The notes under the pieces are model-generated. The model saw nothing but the letters and a program-made list of their open reading frames with translations. It searched no databases and was not told where the DNA came from. The position numbers were made by a program, and so were the translations under genes. Positions 26,197 to 36,986 of a stretch of 64,000 bases of DNA are shown here, one piece after another. Position 1 is the stretch's first letter, and every line of letters begins with the position of its first letter. This DNA comes from Sympetrum striolatum (Eukaryota; Arthropoda; Insecta; Odonata; Libellulidae). The stretch is taken from positions 94,552,615 through 94,616,614 of the forward strand of contig OX388346.1 of NCBI GenBank assembly GCA_947579665.1. Reading direction: 5' to 3'.

Positions 26197-26342
26197 GTTC
26201 TCCTTATTGGTCAGGACTCAGCAATGATGACATTTGGGAAGTGGACTTCGAGCCATCAATTGTGGAGCAACTGGAGGAGGACAAAGAGGCTACTGTTCTC
26301 ATGACAGGGAAACTAAAGGAAGACATTGCCTCAAGCACTCAA
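26197..26342 (+). CDS. SLC10-like cotransporter, exon encoding extracellular region
   Basis: After a GCTTCAG acceptor, two bases finish a codon. The exon then encodes SPYWSGLSNDDIWEVDFEPS, a linker with EEDKEATVLMTGKL, and ends STQ at a GTAAGA donor. It is acidic and soluble, fitting the long extracellular N-terminal domain that precedes the membrane part of insect SLC10A3/P3-type proteins. Assignment comes mainly from the downstream membrane exon, to which it joins in frame through two more exons. Confidence 0.65.
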
Positions 26343-26528
26343 GTAAGACCATTTAGAATAAATACTCTGTTGTTTGAGTTTATGGAATAAATTTATTTTT
26401 ATAAAATATATTTTATTGCATATATTTCTATTTTTATGATTAAAAAATATTCATTTTGGCTTTGAAAAGCGTCCAATCTATGGGCAAGAATTTGAATGAA
26501 CATCTTCTTTCTTTTGTATCTTTGTTAG

Positions 26529-26684
26529 ATCCGCCTGCTCGTCTATGACAACGATTGGGTAGCCTCGGTGTCCCCGGATGTCCTAATGCTCAGTCCAGGT
26601 GACAAGTCTTGGATGGCAAACTTCACCGTTAAAGGGATTTTTGTTGGCTTTGCCAAAGTCAAAGCTTTGCTGGAACCTAAAGAG
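26529..26684 (+). CDS. SLC10-like cotransporter, second extracellular exon
   Basis: A phase-0 exon of 52 codons between TTTGTTAG and GTTTGC. It reads IRLLVYDNDWVASVSPDVLM, LSPGDKSWMANFTVKGIFVG and FAKVKALLEPKE. The beta-rich, immunoglobulin-like pattern and one N-glycosylation sequon (NFT) suit an extracellular domain. The following intron carries a 4.2-kb Tc1-like transposon. Confidence 0.65.
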
Positions 26685-27729
26685 GTTTGCATGCAAAACA
26701 GATGGCAACTATTTTAGAGAAGGGCTTCTTTTTACTTCTATTTTTTGTCTATTAGCAAATATTAGTACAATGGCCCGCAAAAGTATCTTAAATTTTTCAG
26801 ATTTTAGTTTCGAGTTTTTCTGAGTTTTATGTTTTGCTTGAAATATAAGGTTAGGGATACATAATTTAAGAAAAGGGTTCTGCCGCATATCTTGCAACAC
26901 CGCCGCTCCGCCTTAAATACCGTTAAGGCTCCTTTGCACGCTGCCCTTGCACCTTGCGAGGTCCCGACGACCTACAGTTTAGAACTATCGCAGCCCAAGG
27001 AACCCTTATGTTTCCAACCTGATGGTTTCGGGTTCTATTATCGGTGGGGGCCAATGAACTAAATGCCCTAAGCTTTTGAGGGCTTTTAACAATGCAATAC
27101 AAAAGTGAGTTGAAGGAGAATATCTGTCGTGCTTTTTGCGGCACTAGCGAGATTGGGAAACGAAATGAATTAAGTTGAGCTATTTCTTTAGAAATCGATG
27201 GAAATAAACGCCCAAGAAGGCCGTAGGTTCAATTTTTTAGGTTGTGATATTATATCGACTCAATATTCCGGCAAATCAATTAACGTAGGGCTATTGCACG
27301 ACGGTCATTAATCTTAGTTAAGTCAGATATTCTGAGTTAAAATTATTCGCGTAAGTTTCGTATCACAGGTTAGGCTATAGGCTAATTCTGTTTCATTAAC
27401 TACTAAAATTAATTACAAAATATGTGAAACAAAACGAACACAAAGAAGGCAACTCTTGTATAATGATACTTTATTAATAAACATTGGAAAGAGAATTTGT
27501 TAGTGGGAAAAAATCTTCGCAGCTGAAGGCTGATGAAGAAAAAACCCACTATGCAGGAAAATACCCACACAAGTAGGGGGTGAAAAAACCCGCAAAAACG
27601 CAGGCTATATAAACATTAAAATGATGAAAAAATATACTTAATAATATATATTAATCCTTAAGCTAACATACAAAAATTTAAAAAATATTCTCGTAAATAA
27701 TTCCTAATAATATTAATAAAATAAATAAT

Positions 27730-28175
27730 CTCCTTTACTGCTGCACGTCTGGCTTCCAGCCCATGGAAACGCAGTCTCCGGCGGACAGTATCATGGCTGA
27801 TATTCAGTCCAACAGCATGTCTAGTTGAAAATTATAGAGAATACATTTCCATAATATAACACGAAGAGGGAAGAAACCCACTGACATATTATGCAGTAAA
27901 TAAATACGTCGTTTTGTTACCTCGCCTCCTCTGCTGTTGAAAATGGATTCAGCAGTATGTGATCGACAATACGCGGATCCTCTTCCTCTGTTGTGACTCT
28001 TGGCCTCCCTGAGACCTCCTTACGATCGACGGAGAGAGTTTCCTCCCACCTTTTCTTATATGCATAAACGGTTACATATGAAACACCAAATTCTAGCGCT
28101 ATCTCCTAAACTGGTGTTTTAGCAATTAGCATGCCTACTATTTGATTAGGTTTTCTTGGACTTAGCTGAGGCATG
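27730..28175 (-). pseudogene. Tc1-like transposase N-terminal remnant
   Basis: The reverse strand reads MPQLSPRKPNQIVGMLIAKT, PV, a stop, EIALEFGVSYVTVYAYKKRW, and then SGRPRVTTEEEDPRIVDHIL with a TAEE segment. This is the paired helix-turn-helix DNA-binding region of Tc1/mariner transposases: an IVGML..GxSxxTVY helix-turn-helix followed by the GRPR linker. Stops and frame breaks follow and no DDE domain is seen. Its orientation and place inside matching inverted repeats tie it to the surrounding element. Confidence 0.6.
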
Positions 28176-28210
28176 AGTGTATATATTCGGAAGTGTGTTA
28201 TTATTTTGTC

Positions 28211-28248
28211 ACCTGATGATGTAGCGACGCTGCGAAACATGGGTCATG
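28211..28248 (+). ncRNA. Hammerhead-ribozyme-like motif
   Basis: CTGATGA (28211-28217), a 5-bp stem II GTAGC/GCTGC with a 3-nt loop, GAAA (28232-28235), and a 5-bp stem III ACATG/CATGT with loop GGT make a full hammerhead core order. Stem I can form only distally (TTATTAT/ATAATAA); the bases next to the cleavage site do not pair. Probably a degenerate copy from a Penelope-like or similar retroelement. Confidence 0.45.
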
Positions 28249-29224
28249 TTATTCGGATAATAAATTAGCGGTGTAGTAAAAGTTTGTTTATTATGACTTT
28301 TTTTCTTAGCAATATCAGCGCACTTCGGAAAAAACAAGAAGAGAAAATCACAGCAACACCGACCTTCGTCCTTTGCAGATGGAGAAGAACTAAATTTCAG
28401 AACGGCTATTCCCCTTTTGAAAAGACACGCTAAAATTGAAATCCTAATCCAAGAGCGCAAGTGAGCCTCAAACCGTTCCTTTCCCCAAATTCATACAGGA
28501 CACAAAAATCCACAGGAGATCTGCTGGGTTTTTCCAAGCCCTTCCATTTCAGAGAGAGAACCTACGCAGTGGGGGGGCATAGGCGGCTAGGACTTCGCCT
28601 ACAAAAATGTCGTAAGCGTGCCATATTTGATGCCTATAGAAATGCCCTTTTGGGAAAAAAGATAGTGAAACAAAGAATACCTGAGAATCCCCCTGAACCC
28701 CTGCTATGAAGATGTCCCTCTTGTCCTCTGCACGAGGTATTGTGTAACACGGAAATAGTAGCCCAACAGGTGAAGGATATAATGAGAAGTAGACAATACC
28801 TTCGCCCTGTGTACCGCAGCAGATCCTCCGCAGAGCTTCCTTGTGTCTTGGATGGAATCTAATATCTTACTCAACTTACCGATCTTGATTACAAGCAATG
28901 CTTCGTTAATGACGCCCGTTAATCTTATTTGGTAAAAAGTTATTTACACATGGTGTATGCGATTTTAGCAGTCGGTAAAACATACGTCGCTTATATAATT
29001 CATCCTGAGAAAAGAACCGTAACTAGTTATTTCCCAACGGCTACGATAGCTCACAAGTATCAACTGTTCAATCATCGGTTTGTTGCTAGACCGGTGAAAA
29101 TATGTCCAATTTAAAATACATTAGAGGTATTTTTTTACGGAGAAATTACCTGCAAGGTATTGCGTTCGCGCTTTTTATATCGATAGATATCCATATAATT
29201 AAGAAAAGCATTAAAATGTTTCCT

Positions 29225-30655
29225 TAACTATCCTACATTCGACACCAGGGCACACAAAATATTCTCCTTTTTAGGAGAATATCTTGTGTGTTGTGAATAT
29301 ATAGGAAAAGGAGGGCGTAGGTTGTGACCTTACATTTCGCACATAGAATATTATCATCTTATTTTATATGGATGAAATGTAACCCAAAACGTCTTGAGGT
29401 TGACGCCAGGTTTATCCCGATTTTTCCGTAAGGTATACATTGTAGAAATTTTAAAAGTAATTATGAACTCTTAACCGATGAGATAAAGGATTATTTAGCA
29501 TGGTGATGATTAGTTTCTAGGCTTTTTACTCAAAATGACTTGCTCAAAAATAACTTTCGATTAGCATACCTTACTCGTTTATAACTATTAGATATAATCC
29601 CTTCCTCGGATAAATATATGCATACATCTATCTATTATGTGTCGACGCTTTTCCTGATTCACTGATTCATATATGTAGGAAGATACAAATTCAGGGGCCA
29701 AACTTCTGGAAGGATTGGGCAGCTTATATTTTTGTAAATGGCCCAAACTCATATCCCCAGGAAAAATCAGATATCCTTCCTAACTATCATGGGTTCGAAA
29801 TTAGATGCCCCCAAAATCACGAATTTTCCCGTTAGATTGCATTGCGCCAACTATTACATAAAAATACTTTCCGGAAAGACATAGAATTCAAAAGCAAGGT
29901 GCCTAGAGATATATAGAGATTGGGTTTCTTATTGACTACATCTCTGTGCACCTTGAAGTATATATTTACACCAGTCTAAATTGGAAATCAGGGTCATTTT
30001 CGAAAAACTCTTTAGATAATTTTTTCATCTGTTGGAGTCCTGAATTTCATTCCGGGAATTTTTTTAAATCTCAAAATTCGGTGTAATATGTGACAGATAA
30101 AAATGCATTGCGCCAATTTTTGGGATAAAAAGAAATATTTTTGTTAAGAAATAGAACTCAAATTAAAGGAGCTAAGAGACATTTTCAGATCTAACAGAAA
30201 CAGTAGAAACTATTGCATTAAGTATCCATGGTTCGATATCAGGCCGGTGCAAAACTCTCCTGTTAAAAATAAAGATATAGAGGTGCCACGTTGATGAATA
30301 TTTATACTATGTTATTTAAAAAAATTAATTTTTAACCATAGTTATCTTAGGTTCAAACCAGGCCACGCCAAACGATCTCCTATAACAAATAAATGGGAAA
30401 TTAAGCACGTATTAAAAAGTAGTTAAAGACCTGATTCATATTTCATATTAATTTTGCACTTAGCTGAAAATTCATCTTCTTCAACGTTATTTGCAAGGAT
30501 ATATTTCAAAAGGTCCTGGATTGAGAAATTCGGAAATTAAATTTTTGTTTATTACCGCTAAGATGTATGACTGCTCTCAATGCTGATGACCAATTACTAT
30601 ATTTTTACAAAAACTTTAACTTTTGCTTGCAGAATGTAAGCAGCATTTTACTCGT
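29225..30655 (+). repeat. Diverged single copy of the ~1-kb B-box repeat
   Basis: Words of the type ATTCGACACCAGGG (29239), ATGGGTTCGAAATTAG (29788), ATGGTTCGATATCAGG (30229) and AGGTTCAAACCAGG (30349) recur. The copy ends with TTGCAGAATGTAAGCAGCAT then TTTACTCG|T at about 30655, the same terminal arrangement as the array copies. It is older and more mutated, and lies in the Tc1-like element. Confidence 0.6.
29251..29290 (+). repeat. Perfect-looking hairpin, ~16-bp stem
   Basis: CACACAAAATATTCTCC is followed by TTTTTA and GGAGAATATCTTGTGTG. The arms pair almost completely with one mismatch. It lies just after a B-box-like word. Confidence 0.7.
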
Positions 30656-31010
30656 GTATTCAAGCTGAAGTTGTGGTAAAAATACGTATTCGACGGCTTT
30701 TAGTCCAAGCGTGACAGGTATGAAGAGTTCCTGGTGCTCGATTTAAGAAGAACATGAATAGGAACCTTGTGTTTATGACAGCAGAAAGGATTGCGTTCCT
30801 CTTGTTTCATTGAGGGATAAGAGGCTCAGGCCTAGGTAATGGTACTAGGCTACGGCGGTGTTGCAAGATTTGCGCCCGAACCCTTTTCTTAAATAATGTA
30901 TCCCTAACCTTATATTTCACGCAAAACATAAAACTCAGAAAAACTCGAAACTAATATCTGAAAAATTTAAGATATTTTTGCGGGCGTTTGTACCATTGTC
31001 TTCTTCCAAA

Positions 31011-32322
31011 TATTCCTCCTTTAGGCCTCTCTACGGCAATCTTTCCTCTACAATTCTCTTAGATATATTTGCTGTGTCAGGTGTGTACTATGAACCTGCC
31101 CTGGATCAGACCCAGCCATTTTGGCGTTAGAGGTAATACATAACTCACCTTTCAGTTTATTGTCTTTTGCTTGAATTTCTTTAATATCATTTGGAAACAA
31201 AAGGGAGTACCTTCATTAAACTACATGTTTTTTCAGATGAAATATTATTATTATTATTAGGGGTCTTTATTAGGCGAGATTGAGACTAAAAAGTCTCCTC
31301 TTCCATTTAACCTGTGAAATATTGACTATTAAGGTAATTAAAATTATTAGTTGTGAATTTATATGAATCTTTATGAAGTAAAATCTAAAATACATATTGG
31401 ATATACATAAATGGAAATACTAAAAGAGAACATGGAGTTAGGCTTATCCTCACAGAACATCCTCATGTAACATATATAGTTCACAATTGAATGGTAGAAC
31501 TGATTAAAATAATATAAACAGCAATAAATGGATAATTTTTGACCCACTTTCTTGTTCTAAATATGTTTATAAGTTAGAACTTAGAAATTACTTTGGCATG
31601 GCTGTCCACAATATCCAGCCAACTTATATTGATTACACTCTCTTGTTACTTATTTTTCTGATTTAGAAAACTTTATAAATAAAAATGAATGTATAATATA
31701 ATAAAATACATTTTATTATTTTTTATGGTTAGAAAGGTAATAATAACAAAGAAACTAAAAGGAGCATAAGTTGGGTGTCTTAGGCCATGTGGCATTGTGT
31801 CAGAGTCTGACTTTTGAAGCTTTCTTGGAGTTGCCCTAAAGGGTCTATTGTGAATGTGGGTAACTGTGAGTGAGTAAATCTATAGCTGATTCCAACCATG
31901 AAACTTCATTTGCAGAGAATCTCCACTCCTTTTCACCATATCATAATTTACTGAAGATATTAAGTTGAAAAATCTGGTATCACCTTTGATCTACCCCACA
32001 AATCATGAGAAATTTTGCAATTTTTATCATAAAACATCCTAATCAAGTTACATCTAAAAATCACACAAAATGATGAGCATAACATTGAAAGCATTTGAGT
32101 AGATTCAAAACCATGTCAAAAAAGATCTCCACCATTTAAGACTTAATGAGGGTTGAAAACTAGGATAAATATTTATGTAAGATTTGTTAAAAATATATCT
32201 TCCGTTTTCATTGTGAAATTTTTTGATCATACCTGTATAGTAATATAATTATGGATTATTAATTAGTAAGTTAATTTATTTAATATTTAATACAATATGT
32301 TTGATTATATATTTTATTTCAG
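31011..32322. other. SLC10-like intron, nothing recognised
   Basis: AT-rich with a short ATT run at about 31249. No coding or RNA feature supported. Confidence 0.4.
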
Positions 32323-32361
32323 GGATCTGGACAAGTCCGTACTTCCTCATCAGTATTAAAG
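32323..32361 (+). CDS. SLC10-like cotransporter, 13-codon linker exon
   Basis: A small phase-0 exon between TTTATTTCAG and GTAAAT encodes GSGQVRTSSSVLK. It joins LLEPKE upstream to VSVIRK downstream without frame change. The serine-rich linker before the first membrane helix matches the layout of SLC10A3-type proteins. Too short to prove alone, but splice sites and phase fit. Confidence 0.6.
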
Positions 32362-33241
32362 GTAAATTTATTGAATCTTTTTTGAATTCTCCAGAGAAAC
32401 ATTCTCCTTGCAACTCATAAGCCAAAGCGTTTTAAGAAATAGGAAAGTGAATGATTCAATGTGGTTTTGGTTATTAAAATCGTGATGTGTATATGATGAT
32501 GTTTGTTTTATGTTGCCCATCCACTTTGTCATTTCACAAATTTCAAAATTATTTGTAATTTTCGTAATTTTCCTCATGAATAAGGTTTAATATGTGATAA
32601 TTTAGATAATCTCTTCCTTAAGATATCATATTTTCAGTTGAAAGATTTCAAAGGCTCTCATTTGCTGTTCTGCTTCTTATCTTTTCTATAAAATTGTTGT
32701 CTTTATCTAATTCCATCATTCTAGTTCATTCATTTTAATTTTTAAAAATTCTCTTTAATTTTTTATGTATTTTCCATGGTTTTCGGAGAGTTTTCTTTGT
32801 CTCAACAAAACCTGCTCGATTGTCAGGATATATAATAGTTTACCTGAAATTCTCCTCAAATAATGTTTTTCCAGTAACTGGTTACTCTTCAATGAACTCT
32901 TTTCTGTAAGTGATCTGTTGATGATTTCCATTCATCTTTTAGAGGTTCACTCCTTATCTTAGAAACAATATGGCCAATTTATAAATAATTAAAAATCCTT
33001 CCCGGAACACTACTCTTTTTGCTCTAACTTCATAGGCCTTGAACTTATTAGAGCTGCTTCGAATAAATTCAATGGAATCAAAAGTAACTGTGGCATTCTA
33101 TGATAGGAGAAATAAAACAGAAATTTCAAGGAAACTTGATCCTGTTTAATCTTAACTTTTCAAAAACACCGCAATAATTCATTGTTAGGAAAAGGTGTTG
33201 AAGTGTCCTGGCGAAGACTATAATGCATTGATCCTTTGCAG

Positions 33242-33425
33242 GTTTCAGTAATCCGTAAGAACTCTTGGATGGACCGTGCCTTCACCATAAGAATTGCAGT
33301 GCTGGTGTCTGTCCTTTTTGTCAACTTTGGTGCTGCTTTAGATTGGATGGTGTTGAAGGAAACATTGCATAAGACCCATCGGACCATCAATTGGATTTGT
33401 GACTCAGTTCCTCTTCATGCCCGTT
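33242..33425 (+). CDS. SLC10-like cotransporter, first membrane exon, frame broken
   Basis: SLC10 proteins are multi-pass membrane transporters of bile acids and related anions; SLC10A3-type members are orphan. After TTTGCAG the exon reads VSVIRKNSWMDRAFTIRIAV, LVSVLFVNFGAALDWMVLKE and TLH, giving a membrane helix with the NxGxALD motif. The frame then breaks near 33370-33373. In the next frame it reads RPIGPSIGFVTQFLFMPV before a GTGAGT donor, a hallmark SLC10 segment (RPxGPxIG, Q-F-x-x-MP). One extra base or two missing bases explain it. The remaining helices are not found. Confidence 0.75.
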
Positions 33426-33806
33426 GTGAGTTATTTGAATAAGCTTTCCTTGTGTGGTAATCTCCTATTTTATTAATAATATTACTCATCAATTTCCTAT
33501 CCCTTGCTATATCTTTGATGGCATCAATGGCTCTGCCCCCTCGATACTTCTTGCTGCTTATCTATTTTAACTCCATTCAGTTTACTTCCCTTAGATGTTC
33601 AACTTTTGCATTCATACAATGATCTGGTATTACAATGTCTAGTCCTTATGAAAAAGATATGAGAAGAATTGTGGATTTAGAAAACCTAAGAAATTCTTAG
33701 GAAAAAAATGTATCCACTGCAAGAAAACAACTACTAAGTAAGGGGGTGTGAAAAACCTGCACAAACCTACTGATAACTAAAGAAACATGATTATCTATTA
33801 TATATA
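33426..33806. other. Intron between SLC10 exon and repeat array
   Basis: No further SLC10 exon was recognised. AT-rich sequence leads directly into the minisatellite. Confidence 0.35.
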
Positions 33807-33922
33807 GACGCTTCTCCGGATATCTTTTATATGTAGACGTTTCTCCGGATATCTATTATATATAGACGCTTCTCCGGATATCTATTATATATAGACGCTT
33901 CTCCGGATATACCTATATATAA
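33807..33922 (+). repeat. 29-bp minisatellite, four copies
   Basis: The unit begins GACGCTTCTCCGGATATCTA and ends TTATATATA; copies start at 33807, 33836, 33865 and 33894. The same CTTCTCCGGAT word and its reverse complement appear at the inner junctions of the neighbouring array (about 36915, 36950 and 38100). Confidence 0.9.
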
Positions 33923-33942
33923 GTTATATATATATATATATA

Positions 33943-35045
33943 CGAGTAAAATGTAGCTTGCAAACTGCAAGCAGATCGACAATACTAATTTTATATCGGC
34001 ATTATATCGGGACGGTCCTAAAAAGAAAAAAGGATAGGGTATAATATTAAAATTCGAGGCAAATTAATCGTCTGGTATCGAACCCGGGTCTTCCTGGTTA
34101 ACTAACTATGCAGCAAAACAGAAGATCACCATCTCTAACTATGTGTGGAAACTCAAATAGAAATATTTTCTGCAACTGCCTAAAACGACGACTTACTTTT
34201 CCCTTATATTCCTTATGAGAGAAATTTTAACGTGCTCTGGCATCGAACCCAGGAACAGCATTGTCTTATCTAACTTTTTTACTTAAGCTGAGGCTTAATA
34301 TACATCTTCTATCAAAGCAAGAAATTCCTATTATTTCGATAAGTACAACAAAATAAATAATGAAAACTAACTAAATATATTACATATGGGGGATATACAT
34401 ACTGTCTGGCTTCGAACCCGGGTCTTTCTGGTAATACTTTTTATGCAGCATTAAAGAAGATCACCACCTTTAACCATGTGTGAAAATTCTAGCAGAAATA
34501 TTGGTTCCAACTGCCTCAAAAGACGTCCTACTTTTCCCTTATATTCCTTATGTGAGAAATTTTAATGTGCCCCGGCATCGAACCCAGGAACAGTTCCGTC
34601 TTATCAATATTTTTTTCTTAAACCAATTCTTACCATACATCTTCCATCAAAGAACGAACTTCCTATCATTTCGATAAAGGCATCAAAAAAATAATGAAAA
34701 ACAGCTCCCATGTATTTTAAAGGGCAGATCTTTGCATCGTCCTAGCATCGAACCCAGGATATTTTTTGTGAAAGTAATTGATGTTTTCGAAAGTCCACGA
34801 CCATAAATAAAGGTTCCTTGAGTTTTATTTCTCTACCTCTCCGGAAAGTATTTTTTTTTAATTCCTGAAAATCACGGCAATGCATTTAAACGGGAAAAAT
34901 CGGGACTTTGGGGCCCTCTGGAATCGAACCTATTACACTGAGAATTACAGTCGCTTTTTTCCTGAGGGTTTCACGTTATGGCCAATATGTCATAAAAATT
35001 TCAAGTCAATCACGCTTGTGGTTTAGCCTGTGAATTTGTATCCTA
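33943..35045 (-). repeat. B-box repeat array, copy L1 (reverse)
   Basis: The copy begins (reverse orientation) with the terminal CGAGTAAAATG and the hairpin GCTTGCAAACTGCAAGC. Six reversed B-box words (CATCGAACCC type) follow at roughly 34080, 34243, 34415, 34577, 34748 and 34922. Subunits 6 and 5 occur twice: 34060-34395 and 34396-34730 are a tandem duplication, and middle subunits are missing. Confidence 0.85.
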
Positions 35046-35075
35046 TCTATATACCTATATAGCTATATAGCTATA

Positions 35076-36147
35076 CGAGTAAAATGTTGCTTGCATACTG
35101 CAAGCAGATCAACAACACTAATTTTATATCGGCATCATATAGGGACGGTCCACAAAAGAAAAAAAAAGATTGAAAATACTCTTGAAATTCGTTTCAATTT
35201 AATCGTCTGACATCGAACCCGGGTCTTTACTGTGAGCTTCTCTGCAGAAAAAAAGAAGATCACCATCTCTAGCTATGTGTGTAAATTCAACCAGAAATAT
35301 GGGCTACAACTGCCTCAAAAGACGTTCTAATTTTCACGAATTTAAATGGCTCTCTGGATTCGAACCAAGGACGATCTTGGAAATCTAAAAAATGTTTCTG
35401 AAAGTTATTTATGATCTCTATCTATATGCTAAATTTGAAGATTCTATATTGTTGGGAAAGGGTTCAAAATAATTATTGAAAATCGGATCAGTTACTGATT
35501 GTAGAGACGCCTGGTGTCGAACCCAGGACACATTGACAGCTGGGCATGCACAGTTTCATTTGTATACACTTAATCTTTCTAAGTGCAAAGTTTGAAGTCT
35601 TTATCGTGCCGGGAAGTACCTATAATTTGTTTCCGTTATCTCCGTAAGAAATGCATTGAGGAATTTAAATGGCCCTCTGGGATCGAACCAAGGACCATCA
35701 GCGAATACGTAAAATTTGATCCTGAAATTTATTATTGATCTCCAACTCCATGCCGAATTTCAAGTTTCTGTGCCATCGGGAAAGGGTCCAAAAAAAATCT
35801 AAAAATCGCCACAATGCAATTTAAACGGCCGACTTTTGCCCCGACCTAGCATCGAACCCAGGATATTCTCCGTAAAACTCATTTATGTTTTCGATAGATA
35901 ATGTTCATATATATAGGCTCCTTGAGTTTTGATTCTCTACCTATCCGGGAAGTATTTTTTAAAAATTCCCGAATATCAAAGCAATGCATTTAAACGGGAA
36001 AAATCGGGACTTTGGGGCCCTCTGGAATCGAACCCATGACACTGAGGTACAAAATCGCAATTTTTCTGGAGGTTACACGTTATGGCCAATATGTCGTAAA
36101 AATTTCAAGCCATTGACGCTAGTGGTTTAGCCTGTGACTTTGTATCC
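35076..36147 (-). repeat. B-box repeat array, copy L2 (reverse, complete)
   Basis: It starts CGAGTAAAATGTTGCTTGCA with the terminal hairpin and carries six reversed B-box words near 35212, 35360, 35517, 35683, 35851 and 36026. The inner end reads GTTTAGCCTGTGACTTTGTA then TCC followed by a TA-rich run. No coding potential. Confidence 0.85.
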
Positions 36148-36189
36148 TCTCTATATATATATATATATATGAATATATATATATATGAT

Positions 36190-36874
36190 ACAAAATAATT
36201 CCTAAAATTCGGATCAACTTCTGATTGCAGAGACACCTGGTTTCGAACCCAGGACACATTGATAGCTATGAATGCATAGTTTGATTTGTTTAGACTGGTT
36301 CTTCCATCATGCTAAGTTTTAAGTCGATAGCATGCAGGGAAGTACCTAAAACTTGTTTCCGTTATCTCCATAAAAAATGCATTGAGGAATGTAAATGGCC
36401 CTCTGGGATCGAACCAAGGAACATCAGGGGAAACATAAAAATCGATTATGAAATATATTTATGATATCTAACCCCATACCGAATTTCAAGTTTCCATGCC
36501 ATCGGGAAAGGGTCCAAAAAAAATCTTAAATATCGCCACAATACATTTTAAACGGCAGATTTTTGCATCGACCTAGCATCGAACCCAGGTTATTTTCCGT
36601 AAAACTCATTTATGTTTTCGATAGATCATGACCATATATAAAGGCTCCCTGAGTTTTGATTCTCTACCTATCCGGGAAGTATTTTTTTTTAATTCCCGAA
36701 AATCAAAGCAATGCATTTAAACGGGAAAAATCGGGACTTTGGAGCCCCCTGGAATCGAACCCATGACACTGAGGATCAAAATCGCAATTTTTCTGGAGGT
36801 TATACGTTATGGCCAATATGTCGTAAAAATTTCAGCTCAATCACTCTTGTGGTTTAGGCTGTGAGTATGTATCC
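36190..36874 (-). repeat. B-box repeat array, copy L3 (reverse, truncated)
   Basis: Only four subunits remain, with words near 36242, 36408, 36576 and 36755. The hairpin end is missing, replaced at the junction by an (AT)n run. The inner end matches L2. Confidence 0.8.
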
Positions 36875-36986
36875 TCTCTATATATATATATATATATGGA
36901 TACATGAATGAATCCGGAGAAGCATCTATATATCTTCTATTATATATAGACGTTTCTCCGGATATACCTATATATATATACATTCA
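36875..36986. repeat. Central junction of the head-to-head array
   Basis: TA microsatellite with the CCGGAGAAGC word in both orientations, plus ATTCATAG and GAATGAAT. Left copies point leftwards and right copies rightwards from here, so the hairpin ends face outward. Confidence 0.75.

Larger units (their letters stand above)
26768..30990. mobile_element. Tc1-like element with ~150-bp inverted repeats
   Basis: Left end CAATGGCCCGCAAAAGTATC; right end mirrored as CAAACGCCCGCAAAAATATC. TA lies outside both ends (26766-26767 and 30991-30992). The inverted repeats continue through CGAGTTTTTCTGAGTTTTATG and GGTTAGGGATACAT to CTTGCAACACCGCCG, about 150 bp each. GCAAAAGTAT ends with TA flanks are typical of the Tc1 group. 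Only an N-terminal transposase remnant remains, and an unrelated B-box repeat is nested inside. Confidence 0.75.

Noticed and set aside
28461..28709. 82-codon + strand frame as a gene
   Set aside because: No recognisable motif, no splice context, inside a Tc1-like element; could be chance.
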